In this document: positions 44,815 through 54,867 of the stretch, in pieces
Layout of the letters: each line of letters begins with the position of its first letter
Position numbering within the stretch: position 1 is the stretch's first letter
Assembly (NCBI RefSeq): GCF_013386165.1
Contig: NZ_JACAOS010000017.1
Span: forward strand, 268,986-332,985
Reading direction: 5' to 3'
From: Pseudomonas gingeri
GTDB taxonomy: Bacteria; Pseudomonadota; Gammaproteobacteria; Pseudomonadales; Pseudomonadaceae
Length of the DNA stretch: 64,000 nucleotides
Position numbers and translations under genes: made by a program
Notes under the pieces: model-generated
Database searches by the model: none
Told to the model about the DNA's origin: nothing
What the model saw: only the letters and a program-made list of their open reading frames with translations

Positions 44815-46437
44815 ATGTCGGACTACATCGAGCAACAGCCCGTGAGCGCCACCGCGAACACTGGCAAGGAAGAACGGAAGATCATTTTTGCGTCATCCCT
44901 CGGGACGGTTTTCGAGTGGTATGACTTTTTTCTCTATGGCGCCCTGGCGGCGGTGATCAGCAAGCAGTTCTTTGCCGGGGTCAACGACACCACGGCGTTT
45001 ATCTTCGCCCTCATGGCCTTCGCCGCGGGGTTCCTGGTCCGCCCCTTCGGCGCCCTGGTATTCGGACGCCTGGGGGACATGATCGGGCGCAAGTACACCT
45101 TCCTCATGACCATCATCCTGATGGGCCTTTCCACCTTTGCCGTCGGCCTGCTGCCGACCTACACCAGCATCGGCATCGCCGCGCCGATCATCCTCGTGCT
45201 GTTGCGCATGCTCCAGGGCCTGGCGCTGGGCGGCGAATACGGCGGCGCCGCGACTTACGTGGCGGAGCACGCCCCGATCGGCAAGCGCGGCTCGTACACG
45301 GGCTGGATTCAATCCACCGCGACCCTGGGTCTGCTCCTGTCCCTGCTGGTGGTGCTCGCCAGCCGTTATATCAGCGGCGACCAGTTCGAAGTCTGGGGCT
45401 GGCGCCTGCCGTTCCTGCTGTCGATCTTCCTGCTGGCCATTTCCACCTGGATCCGCCTGAGCATGCACGAGTCGCCGGCCTTCGTGAAAATGAAGGCCCA
45501 GGGCAAGGTCAGTCGCTCGCCGATCCGCGAATCCTTCGGCTCCTGGCAGAACCTGAAGATCGTCCTGATCGCCCTCTTCAGCATCAACGCCGGGCAGGCG
45601 GTGACCTTCTACACCGCACAGTTCTATGTGCTGTTCTTCATGACCCAGATGCTCAAGATGGACCCGACCCAGGCCAACACCCTGCTGATTATCAGCGTGG
45701 TGATCGGTGCGCCGTTCTTCGTGCTGTTCGGCTGGCTGTCGGACAAGATCGGCCGCAAGCCGATCCTGATGCTCGGCCTGTTGTTGGCGACGCTGTGCTA
45801 CTTCCCGTTGTTCAAGGCCTTGAGCCATTACGCCAATCCGCAGATCGACGCGGCCAGCCGCCAGGCGCCGATTGTGGTGCTGGCTGACCCGGCGAGCTGC
45901 ACCTTCCAGTTCGACCCGGTGGGCAAGGCGCGTTTCGACAGCCCGTGCGACAAGGTCAAGACCTTCCTGGTCAAGCAGGGCCTGCCCTATAGCTCGCAGG
46001 CCGCGGCGCCAGGGACGGATGTGACGGTGTCGGTGGGTGAACAGAAGATCAGCGGGTATGACGAAGCCGCGATGCGCGCAGCGATCACGACGGCGGGTTA
46101 TCCGGCCAAGGCCGATAGCTCGTCGGTGAACGAACCGATGGTGGTGTTGTTGATCGTCTTGCTGATCCTGATCGCGACCATGACCTATGGTCCGCTGGCG
46201 GCGGTGATGGTCGAGCTGTTCCCGACGCGCATCCGCTACACCTCCATGTCGCTGCCCTACCATATCGGCAATGGTTGGTTCGGCGGGTTCCTGCCCACGG
46301 TGTCCTTTGCGCTGGTGGTCTACACCGGGGATATCTTCTATGGCCTGTGGTACCCGGTGCTGATTACCGGGGTAAGCCTGGTGGTGGGGGTGTTCTGCCT
46401 GAAGGAAACCAGAGGTGTGGATCTCGACAAGGTCTGA
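44815..46437 (+). CDS. MHS-family MFS transporter with large extracytoplasmic insertion
   Basis: 540 aa. The N-half has the family signature GRLGDMIGRK and LQGLALGGEYGG; the second half has GWLSDKIGRK. Twelve membrane helices are expected, with an extra loop of about 100 residues (340-438) between helices 9 and 10, containing Cys362 and Cys378. MHS carriers are usually proton symporters of organic acids, betaines or alpha-ketoglutarate. Next to the GMC oxidoreductase it may import that enzyme's substrate (inference). Confidence 0.88.
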   Translation: MSDYIEQQPVSATANTGKEERKIIFASSLGTVFEWYDFFLYGALAAVISKQFFAGVNDTTAFIFALMAFAAGFLVRPFGALVFGRLGDMIGRKYTFLMTIILMGLSTFAVGLLPTYTSIGIAAPIILVLLRMLQGLALGGEYGGAATYVAEHAPIGKRGSYTGWIQSTATLGLLLSLLVVLASRYISGDQFEVWGWRLPFLLSIFLLAISTWIRLSMHESPAFVKMKAQGKVSRSPIRESFGSWQNLKIVLIALFSINAGQAVTFYTAQFYVLFFMTQMLKMDPTQANTLLIISVVIGAPFFVLFGWLSDKIGRKPILMLGLLLATLCYFPLFKALSHYANPQIDAASRQAPIVVLADPASCTFQFDPVGKARFDSPCDKVKTFLVKQGLPYSSQAAAPGTDVTVSVGEQKISGYDEAAMRAAITTAGYPAKADSSSVNEPMVVLLIVLLILIATMTYGPLAAVMVELFPTRIRYTSMSLPYHIGNGWFGGFLPTVSFALVVYTGDIFYGLWYPVLITGVSLVVGVFCLKETRGVDLDKV

Positions 46438-46471
46438 GGCTGACGACGGCCTTGCGAGCGCTACACAACCC

Positions 46472-46555
46472 TGTAGGAGTCTGGCTTGCCAGCGATGAGG
46501 CCATCTGGGCGATATACGCCTCAAGGGCCTCATCGCTGGCAAGCCAGCTCCTACA
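46472..46555. repeat. Inverted REP pair
   Basis: TGTAGGAGTCTGGCTTGCCA and its inverted partner ending AGCTCCTACA lie just after the MFS gene. The layout is the same as the pair at 44.6 kb. Confidence 0.9.
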
Positions 46556-46577
46556 AGGGTCGTATTTCGTCTTGATC

Positions 46578-46602
46578 AACCGGCATTAAAGCCGGTTTTT
46601 TT
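46578..46602 (+). terminator. Terminator after MFS/REP
   Basis: AACCGGC (46578-46584) pairs with GCCGGTT (46591-46597) over a 6-base loop, followed by a T run. Confidence 0.85.
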
Positions 46603-46617
46603 ATCGCTCGAAAAAAC

Positions 46618-46725
46618 TTATGCACGATTTACCGTAGAAAGTCGTACAAAGAAATAAGCAACTAAATCATATAGTTACGTTATTTTTCTGAAGAAAATCA
46701 AAATCTTGTGCACAAGTTATCCACA
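46618..46725. other. AT-rich gap with DnaA-box-like sites
   Basis: Between the terminator and plsC, about 80 bp of very A/T-rich DNA (46625-46705) lies between TTATGCACG (46618) on one side and TTGTGCACA (46706) and perfect TTATCCACA (46717) on the other. No gene is visible. Confidence 0.5.
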
Positions 46726-46731
46726 ATCCCA

Positions 46732-47502
46732 TCAAACCGCGACAGGCGTCTCTACCGCAGGGGCTGGCGGCAAGGAGCCCATGTCCCGCTGAGTCTGCTC
46801 GTTCCAGGCCTGGACCCGGTCATTGAGCTCGGCAATCGCCCGTGGTCCAGTGCCCTCGGCCAGCATCGGCGTACCGATCACCACCGTGATGGTGCCGGGT
46901 TTCTTCAACCAGCCGGTCTTCGGCCAGAACTTGCCGGCGTTGTGGGCAATCGGCAGCACCGGCAGATCGGCGTTCACCGCCAGTGCCGTACCGCCCCGGG
47001 AAAACTTGCCGACCGTGCCGAACGGCACGCGGGTGCCCTCGGGGAAGATCAGCACCCAGACATTGTCCTTGAGCAACTCGTCGCCCTTTTTCGCCACATG
47101 CTTGAGCGCCGCCTTCGGGTTGTCCCGGTCAATGGCGATCGGTCTCAGCATGGCCATGGCCCAGCCGAAGAACGGCACATACAGCAACTCGCGCTTGAGC
47201 ACCTGGCTCAACGGCGAGAAATAGGCCGAGAGGAAGAAGGTTTCCCAGGTGCTCTGGTGATTCGACAGAATCACGCAAGGACGCTCAGGCACATTCTCCG
47301 CGCCCTTGATCTCTACCGAGATGCCGAGGAAGACCTTGGTCAGCCACAGGGCACAACGGCACCAGTACACGTTGATAAAGCGATAACGTGCCTTGAACGG
47401 CAGGAACGGCGCGATAAAAAAGCTCAGGGAGCACCACAACAGCGAACTGGTGCCCAGCAGCAGGTAAAAGAAAAAGGTTCTGATGGCCTGCAGGATCGAC
47501 AT
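46732..47502 (-). CDS. plsC: 1-acyl-sn-glycerol-3-phosphate acyltransferase
   Basis: 256 aa from ATG 47502 (MSILQAIRTFFFYLLL); eight extra codons upstream are possible. N-terminal membrane anchors, then the acyltransferase motifs NHQSTWETFF and FPEGTR. Makes phosphatidic acid from lysophosphatidic acid. In P. aeruginosa its homologue directly follows gyrB; here 21 kb separate them. Confidence 0.93.
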   Translation of the reverse strand: MSILQAIRTFFFYLLLGTSSLLWCSLSFFIAPFLPFKARYRFINVYWCRCALWLTKVFLGISVEIKGAENVPERPCVILSNHQSTWETFFLSAYFSPLSQVLKRELLYVPFFGWAMAMLRPIAIDRDNPKAALKHVAKKGDELLKDNVWVLIFPEGTRVPFGTVGKFSRGGTALAVNADLPVLPIAHNAGKFWPKTGWLKKPGTITVVIGTPMLAEGTGPRAIAELNDRVQAWNEQTQRDMGSLPPAPAVETPVAV

Positions 47503-47583
47503 AGCGGCATTTACCGTTGCGGGCATTGCCCGCCTATAAAAAGCGCTTCCCGAACAGTCCTTGGTCAGGAGGTCAGAAGAGCT

Positions 47584-48117
47584 TCAGTTGTGGATAAGTT
47601 CTGCGGCAACCGCCGCCAGATCGTCAAAAACCAGGGTTCCCACCGGCAGGGTTTTACCCAGTGTCTTTTCGCCTTTACCGGTTTTTACCAAAACAGGCTG
47701 ACAGTCGACGGCCTGTGCCGCCTCCAAGTCACCGAGGCTGTCGCCGACAAACCATAGCCTAGCCAACGACACCCCGTAATACTCGGCAATGGTACGCAAC
47801 ATGCCGGGCTTGGGTTTGCGACAGGCGCAACCTTCATCCGGCCCGTGCGGGCAATACACCACCAGCCCGAGGCTGCCGCCCTGTTGCGCCACCAACGAAC
47901 GCAAGCGCTCGTGCATGGCTTCCAGGGTGGCGATGTCGTAGTAGCCGCGAGCAATGCCGGACTGGTTGGTGGCCACGGCCACCGTCCAGCCGGCCCTGCT
48001 CAACTGCGCAATGGCTTCGATCGAGCCGGGGAGTGGTATCCATTCCTCCACCGACTTGATGTAGGCGTCGGAGTCCTGGTTGATCACCCCGTCCCGATCG
48101 AGAATCAGCAGCTTCAA
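47584..48117 (-). CDS. gmhB: D-glycero-beta-D-manno-heptose-1,7-bisphosphate 7-phosphatase
   Basis: 177 aa HAD phosphatase. LDRDGVIN holds the nucleophile Asp, and the zinc-binding loop is CPHGPDEGCACRKP. Makes ADP-heptose precursors for LPS core. It lies 9 bp after glyS on the same strand. Confidence 0.95.
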   Translation of the reverse strand: MKLLILDRDGVINQDSDAYIKSVEEWIPLPGSIEAIAQLSRAGWTVAVATNQSGIARGYYDIATLEAMHERLRSLVAQQGGSLGLVVYCPHGPDEGCACRKPKPGMLRTIAEYYGVSLARLWFVGDSLGDLEAAQAVDCQPVLVKTGKGEKTLGKTLPVGTLVFDDLAAVAAELIHN

Positions 48118-48126
48118 GACGCGCCC

Positions 48127-50177
48127 TCAGCCCAGCAGGGAAATATCGGCGACACCCAGGAACAGGCCTCGCAGACGCGCCAGCAGCGCATAACGGTTGG
48201 CGCGCACCTTGGCGTCCTCGGCATTCACCATCACCGCTTCGAAGAACGCGTCGACTGGCTCGCGCAGGGCAGCCAGGCGTGCCAGCGATTCGTTGTACTG
48301 GCGCGCCGCAGCCATCGGCTGGACCGCCTGGTCCGCCTGCTGGATCGCCGAGTACAGCGAGAACTCGTTGGCGTTGTCGAAGTACTTGGCTTCCACGGTG
48401 GTCGGAATGCTGCCTTCGACCTTGCTCAGCAGGTTCGACACGCGCTTGTTCACCGCCGCCAGGGCTGCGGCTTCCGGCAACTGGCGGAATTTCTGCACGG
48501 CTTGTACGCGTTGGTCGAAGTCCAGCGCCGAACCCGGCTTGAGGGCACGTACCGACAGGTAGGTCGCCACGTCCACGCCTTCGTCTTCGTAACGGGCACG
48601 CAGACGGTCGAAGATGAACTCCAGCACCTGGTCGGCCAGGCCGGCAGCCTTGACCCGGGCACCGAAGGCCTTGACCGCGAACTCCACGGTCTCGATCAGG
48701 TCGAGGTCGAGCTGCTTGTCGATCAGGATGCGCAACACACCGAGGGCGGCGCGACGCAGGGCGTACGGGTCCTTGCTGCCGGTGGGCAGCATGCCGATAC
48801 CGAAGATCCCGACCAGGGTGTCGAGCTTGTCGGCAATCGCCACCGCCGCACCGGTCAGGGTGCCCGGCAGTTCGGCGCCGGCACCGCGCGGCATGTACTG
48901 TTCGTTCAGGGCCAGGGCCACGTCTTCCGGCTCGCCGTCATTGAGGGCGTAGTAGTAACCGGCGACACCTTGCATCTCCGGGAACTCGCCGACCATTTCG
49001 GTGGCCAGGTCGCATTTCGACAGCAGGCCGGCGCGGGCGGCGCGCTGGGCGTCGCCACCGATGCGCGGGGCGATGAAGGCGGCCAGCTTGGAAACACGTT
49101 CGGCCTTGTCGTAGACGCTGCCCAGTTTCTCCTGGAACACCACGTTCTGCAGACGCAGGTTGAACTGCTCGAGCTTCTGCTTCTTGTCCTGCTTGAAGAA
49201 GAACTCGGCGTCGGTCAGGCGCGGGCGAACGACTTTCTCGTTACCGGCGATAATCTGTTGCGGGTCCTTGCTCTCGATGTTGGCGACGGTGATAAAGCGC
49301 GGCAGCAACTTTCCGTCGACGTCCAGCAGGCAGAAATACTTCTGGTTGTCCTGCATGGTGGTGATCAGGGCTTCCTGGGGCACGTCGAGGAAACGTTCCT
49401 CGAAGGAGCACACCAGCGGCACCGGCCATTCGACCAGGGCGCTGACTTCGTCGAGCAGGTCTGCCGGCATGATCGCCGTGCCTTCCTGCTGGGTCGCCAA
49501 TTCGGTGGTGCGCTGGCTGATCAGCGCACGACGTTCGGCGGCATCGGCCAGCACGTAGGCGGCACGCAGGTCGCTCAGGTAGTTGGCCGGCGAGGTGATG
49601 CGCACGCTTTCCGGGTGGTGGAAGCGGTGACCACGGGAGTCGCGACCGGCTTTCTGGGCGAGGATGGTGCAGTCGATGACTTGGTCACCGAGCAGCATCA
49701 CCAGCCACTGGGTCGGACGCACGAACTCTTCCTTGCGCGCGGCCCAGCGCATGCGCTTGGGAATCGGCAGGTCGTTCAGCGAGTCTTCGACGATGGTCGG
49801 CAACAGGCTTGCGGTCGGCTTGCCCTGGATGCTCTGGGTGTAGCGCAGTTTCGGCCCGCTCTGGTCGATTTCGCTCAGTTCCACACCGCATTTCTTGGCA
49901 AAACCCAGGGCGGCCTGAGTCGGGTTGCCTTCGGCGTCGAAGGCGGCCTGGCGTGGCGGGCCGTCGAGGTTGATGCTGCGGTCCGGCTGCTGGGTCTGCA
50001 GTTGGGTCAGCAATACGGCCAGGCGGCGCGGTGCGGCGTAGACCTGTTTGCTCTCGAAGCTCAGGCCGGCGCTTTGCAGGCCCTTTTCGATACCGGCAAG
50101 AAAAGCCTCGGCCAGGGTATTCAGGGCCTTGGGTGGCAGCTCTTCCGTGCCCAGTTCAACCAGAAAATCTTGAGCAC

Positions 50178-50181
<4 letters not shown>
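48127..50181 (-). CDS. glyS: Glycyl-tRNA synthetase beta subunit
   Basis: 684 aa, full length. Starts [20 protein letters not shown]. The C-terminal HD-like and anticodon-binding parts are intact. With GlyQ it forms the bacterial alpha2beta2 enzyme. Its start overlaps the glyQ stop. Confidence 0.98.
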
Positions 50182-51131
<950 letters not shown>

Positions 51132-51212
51132 GAAATTCACCTGTTACTTGGGCTGCGATTCAAAAGGCGGGAGTATACCCGATTCGGCCACGCGCACGCC
51201 CCCTGGAGCCTT

Positions 51213-51776
51213 ATGCCACGCTGCTTTTGGTGCAACGATGATCCTTTGTACATGGCCTATCACGATCAGGAGTGGGGCGTGCCGCTGCGCGATGGGCAGC
51301 GTCTCTTCGAGTTGCTTTTGCTCGAAGGGTTCCAGGCCGGTTTGTCGTGGATCACTATCCTGAAGAAACGTGAGCACTACCGGAAGGTGTTGTTCGGTTT
51401 TGATGTGCACAAAGTCGCGACCCTGAGCGATGGCGATATCGAGCAATTGATGCTCGACACCGGGATCATCCGCAATCGCCTGAAACTCAATGCCGCGCGG
51501 CGCAATGCCGAACTCTGGCTGACCCTGGAGGACCCGGTGGCACTGCTCTGGTCTTTTGTCGGCGGGGTGCAGAAGGTCAATCATTTCACAAGTCGCGGTG
51601 AAGTCCCGGCTGTCACGCCCGAGGCCGAGGCGATGAGCAAGGCCCTGAAGAAACTGGGCTTCAAATTCGTCGGCCCGACCATCTGTTATGCCTTCATGCA
51701 GGCCTCGGGCATGGTCATGGACCACACCACCGATTGTGATCGCTACGCCACATTGGCCACACCACGGTTACAATAG
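51213..51776 (+). CDS. tag: DNA-3-methyladenine glycosylase I
   Basis: 187 aa from ATG 51213. CFWCNDDPLYMAYHDQEWG and the C-terminal DHTTDC supply the zinc-binding cysteine/histidine set. It removes alkylated adenine from DNA. Confidence 0.96.
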   Translation: MPRCFWCNDDPLYMAYHDQEWGVPLRDGQRLFELLLLEGFQAGLSWITILKKREHYRKVLFGFDVHKVATLSDGDIEQLMLDTGIIRNRLKLNAARRNAELWLTLEDPVALLWSFVGGVQKVNHFTSRGEVPAVTPEAEAMSKALKKLGFKFVGPTICYAFMQASGMVMDHTTDCDRYATLATPRLQ

Positions 51777-51811
51777 CCGGCTAACAAGCTCGATCACGAC
51801 AGGAGTGGCCT

Positions 51812-52699
51812 GTGGACAAGTTTAAAGGCGCCGTGCTGGTAGGGGCGTTGCGGTTGTTTGCGCTGCTGCCCTGGTGCGCAGTGCAGCGGGTGGGCGCGGC
51901 CATCGGCTGGATGATGTGGAAGTTGCCCAACCGCTCCCGCGAAGTGGTGCGGATCAACCTGGCGAAGTGTTTCCCGGAGCTGGACCCGCTGGCCCGCGAG
52001 CAGTTGGTCGGCCGTAGCCTGATGGGCATCGGCAAATCCTTTACCGAAAGCGCCTGCGCCTGGATCTGGCCGGCCCATCGGTCGATGGAGCGGGTACGCG
52101 AAGTCGAAGGCCTGGATATCCTCAAGGAGGCCCTGGCCTCGGGCAAGGGGGTGGTGGGGATCACCAGCCACCTGGGCAATTGGGAAGTGCTCAATCACTT
52201 CTATTGCAGCCAGTGCAAGCCGATCATTTTCTATCGTCCGCCCAAGCTCAAGGCGGTGGACGAACTGTTGCGCAAACAGCGGGTGCAGTTGGGCAACCGG
52301 GTTGCCGCTTCCACCAAGGAAGGCATCCTCAGTGTCATCAAGGAAGTGCGCAAAGGTGGTGCAGTGGGTATTCCCGCTGACCCGGAACCGGCCGAAACCG
52401 CCGGGGTGTTCGTGCCGTTCCTCGGCACCACGGCGCTGACCAGCAAGTTCGTGCCCAATATGCTCGCCGGCGGCAAGGCGGTCGGCGTGTTCCTCCACGC
52501 GCTGCGGCTGCCCGACGGTTCGGGCTTCAAGGTGATCCTGGAAGCCGCGCCCGAAGCCATGTACAGCACCGATACAGAGACCTCCGCAGCGGCCATGAGC
52601 CAGGTGGTGGCGCGTTATGTGCGGGCTTATCCGGACCAGTACATGTGGAGCATGAAGCGCTTCCGGAGACGTCCAGCCGGTGAGAAACGCTGGTACTGA
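51812..52699 (+). CDS. lpxL: Lipid A lauroyl acyltransferase (LpxL/HtrB type)
   Basis: 295 aa from GTG 51812, AGGAG 6 nt upstream. One N-terminal membrane helix, then the H-x4-E acyltransferase motif HLGNWE and the conserved PADPEPAETAGVFVPF. Adds a secondary acyl chain to lipid A at the inner membrane. Confidence 0.93.
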   Translation: MDKFKGAVLVGALRLFALLPWCAVQRVGAAIGWMMWKLPNRSREVVRINLAKCFPELDPLAREQLVGRSLMGIGKSFTESACAWIWPAHRSMERVREVEGLDILKEALASGKGVVGITSHLGNWEVLNHFYCSQCKPIIFYRPPKLKAVDELLRKQRVQLGNRVAASTKEGILSVIKEVRKGGAVGIPADPEPAETAGVFVPFLGTTALTSKFVPNMLAGGKAVGVFLHALRLPDGSGFKVILEAAPEAMYSTDTETSAAAMSQVVARYVRAYPDQYMWSMKRFRRRPAGEKRWY

Positions 52700-52717
52700 G
52701 ACCCGATTGGCATGATC

Positions 52718-52765
52718 TGTGGATACGACCTGTGGATAAAAAGTCGCGCCACTGATTTATCCACA
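52718..52765. promoter_or_regulatory. DnaA-box group upstream of pilZ
   Basis: TGTGGATAC (52718), perfect TGTGGATAA (52731) and inverted perfect TTATCCACA (52757) lie in the short gap before the PilZ gene. Confidence 0.5.
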
Positions 52766-52790
52766 GCTGTACGTATCAAGGACGCAACCG

Positions 52791-53036
52791 ATGTCCAATA
52801 ATAAGAATGCTCTGCGTATCAAGATCCAGCACCCCAGCATCGGCGAGTGCCTGGGACAGGCCCGCAACCTGTCCAGCAAGGGCGTGTATGTGAATCACCC
52901 GAGCCTGGCGCGCTTGACCACCGGAGCGGTGGTCTATGGCCAGGTGCAGGATCTGCCGGCGACAGCGCCGCGGATTCGTATGGAAGTGGTCCGGGTCGAC
53001 GCCGATGGCATCGGCCTGCGCTTTATTGATCTTTGA
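52791..53036 (+). CDS. PilZ-domain protein
   Basis: 81 aa. The NxSxxG motif is NLSSKG (26-31). The upstream RxxxR is degenerate (R9-IKI-Q13). PilZ domains bind c-di-GMP through both motifs, so binding may be weak. Its end overlaps the convergent TPR gene by 14 bp. Confidence 0.82.
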   Translation: MSNNKNALRIKIQHPSIGECLGQARNLSSKGVYVNHPSLARLTTGAVVYGQVQDLPATAPRIRMEVVRVDADGIGLRFIDL

Positions 53037-53346
53037 GCGCGGCTTTTTCCAGCTTTTTCAGAAACACCGTCATTTCCTTTTCCGCCTGCTTGTCGCCATG
53101 GGCGCGCGCGGCTTCCAGTCCCTGTTCCCACGCCTGCCTGGCGGCGGCGCTATCGCCCGCGGCCTGATGGGCCTTGCCCAGCAGTTTCCAGGCGGCGGAG
53201 TATTTCGGGTCGAAGCCGACGCAGCGTTGCAGGTGCTCGGCGGCCTTGGTGTTTTCCCCAAGGTCCAGATAACCCTTGCCGAGGCCGAAGCGCAGCAGCG
53301 AGTTATCCACACCCTTGGCGAGCATTTTTTCCAGTGATTCGAGCAT
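53023..53346 (-). CDS. TPR-repeat protein
   Basis: 107 aa from ATG 53346 (MLESLEKMLAKGVDNSLLRF), with AAGGAC upstream; longer starts are possible. At least two TPR units (LGKGYLDLGENTKAAEHLQR and LLGKAHQAAGDSAAARQAWE). Scaffold-type protein of unknown partner, convergent with pilZ. Confidence 0.85.
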   Translation of the reverse strand: MLESLEKMLAKGVDNSLLRFGLGKGYLDLGENTKAAEHLQRCVGFDPKYSAAWKLLGKAHQAAGDSAAARQAWEQGLEAARAHGDKQAEKEMTVFLKKLEKAALKDQ

Positions 53347-53377
53347 GACGGTCCTTTCGGGTTGGCTTGAAATAGCT

Positions 53378-53456
53378 ATCGCTGGCAAGCCAGCTCCTAC
53401 AGTGGGTCGTGTCGCAGGATGCCCCCGATCATTGTAGGAGCTGGCTTGCCAGCGAT
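53378..53456. repeat. REP pair, reversed arrangement
   Basis: ATCGCTGGCAAGCCAGCTCC comes first and TGTAGGAGCTGGCTTGCCAG second, so the order of the arms is opposite to that in the pairs at 44.6 and 46.5 kb. Confidence 0.88.
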
Positions 53457-53470
53457 GTCGGCCGCAATGC

Positions 53471-54844
53471 CTAGAAAAAACTCAGGCCGACATGAAACAG
53501 CTTTTCCACATCGCGGATCTGTTTTTTATCCACAAGGAACAGAATGACATGGTCGCCCGCCTGGATCACCGTGGCATCGTGGGCGATCAGCACCTCTTCA
53601 TCACGAATGATCGCGCCGATGGTCGCCCCCGGCGGCAAGGCGATGTCGGCAATGGCCCGGCCCACCACCTTGCTCGACTTCGCGTCGCCGTGGGCAATCG
53701 CCTCGATGGCTTCCGCCGCCCCGCGCCGGAGTGAATGCACGCTGACGATATCGCCGCGCCGGACATGGGCCAGCAAGGTGCCGATGGTCGCCAACTGTGG
53801 GCTGATGGCGATATCGATCTCGCCGCCCTGGACCAGGTCGACGTAGGCCGGGTTGTTGATCAGGGTCATGACCTTCTTCGCCCCGAGGCGCTTGGCCAGC
53901 AGCGACGACATGATATTGGCCTCATCGTCGTTGGTCAGGGCCAGGAACACATCGGTGTCGGCGATGTTCTCTTCCAGCAGCAGGTCGCGGTCCGAGGCGC
54001 TGCCTTGCAGCACCACGGTGCTGTCCAGGGTGTCCGAGAGGTGACGGCAACGCGCCGGGTTCTTCTCGATGATCTTGACCTGGTAACGGCTTTCGATGGC
54101 TTCGGCCAAGCGCTCGCCGATCTGTCCGCCGCCGGCGATGACGATGCGTTTGTAGGTTTCGTCGAGGCGGCGCATTTCGCCCATCACCGCACGGATGTGC
54201 GCCTTGGCGGCGATGAAAAACACTTCGTCGTCGGCTTCGATCACCGTGTCGCCACGGGGCAGGATCGGCCGGTCGCGCCGGAAGATCGCCGCCACCCGGG
54301 TGTCGACGTTGGGCATGCGCTCGCGCAATTGGCGCAGTTGCTGCCCCACCAGCGGCCCGCCGTAGTAGGCCTTGACCGCCACCAGCAGGGCCTTGCCGTC
54401 GGCGAAGTCGATCACCTGCAAGGCGCCCGGGTGTTCGATCAGGCGCTTGATGTAATGGGTGACCACCTGCTCCGGGCTGATCAGCACATCCACCGGAATC
54501 GCGTCGTTGTCGAACAGCCCGGCGCGGGTCAGGTAGGCGGCCTCACGGACCCGGGCGATCTTGGTCGGGGTGTGGAACAGGGTGTGGGCGACCTGGCAGG
54601 CGACCATATTGGTTTCGTCGCTGTTGGTCACCGCCACCAGCATGTCGGCATCGTCCGCGCCGGCCTGGCGCAGGATCGTCGGAAACGAGGCGCGGCCCTG
54701 CACGGTGCGGATGTCCAGGCGGTCGCCGAGGTCGCGCAGGCGCTCGCCGTCGGTGTCGACCACGGTGATGTCGTTGGCTTCGCTGGCCAGGTGTTCGGCC
54801 AGTGTGCCGCCGACCTGCCCGGCACCGAGGATGATGATTTTCAT
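53471..54844 (-). CDS. trkA: Trk potassium uptake regulator TrkA
   Basis: 457 aa with two NAD-binding RCK domains (GAGQVGGTLAEHL and AGGGQIGERLAEAIE) each followed by a TrkA-C domain. Gates the TrkH/TrkG potassium channel. It lies 23 bp after rsmB. Confidence 0.97.
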   Translation of the reverse strand: MKIIILGAGQVGGTLAEHLASEANDITVVDTDGERLRDLGDRLDIRTVQGRASFPTILRQAGADDADMLVAVTNSDETNMVACQVAHTLFHTPTKIARVREAAYLTRAGLFDNDAIPVDVLISPEQVVTHYIKRLIEHPGALQVIDFADGKALLVAVKAYYGGPLVGQQLRQLRERMPNVDTRVAAIFRRDRPILPRGDTVIEADDEVFFIAAKAHIRAVMGEMRRLDETYKRIVIAGGGQIGERLAEAIESRYQVKIIEKNPARCRHLSDTLDSTVVLQGSASDRDLLLEENIADTDVFLALTNDDEANIMSSLLAKRLGAKKVMTLINNPAYVDLVQGGEIDIAISPQLATIGTLLAHVRRGDIVSVHSLRRGAAEAIEAIAHGDAKSSKVVGRAIADIALPPGATIGAIIRDEEVLIAHDATVIQAGDHVILFLVDKKQIRDVEKLFHVGLSFF

Positions 54845-54867
54845 CGGGTCGCTCCGTTACCCCGGGC

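Noticed and set aside
44893..46542. Long minus-strand frame over the MFS transporter
   Set aside because: It is rich in Arg, His and Gln, as expected from the antisense of a membrane protein.
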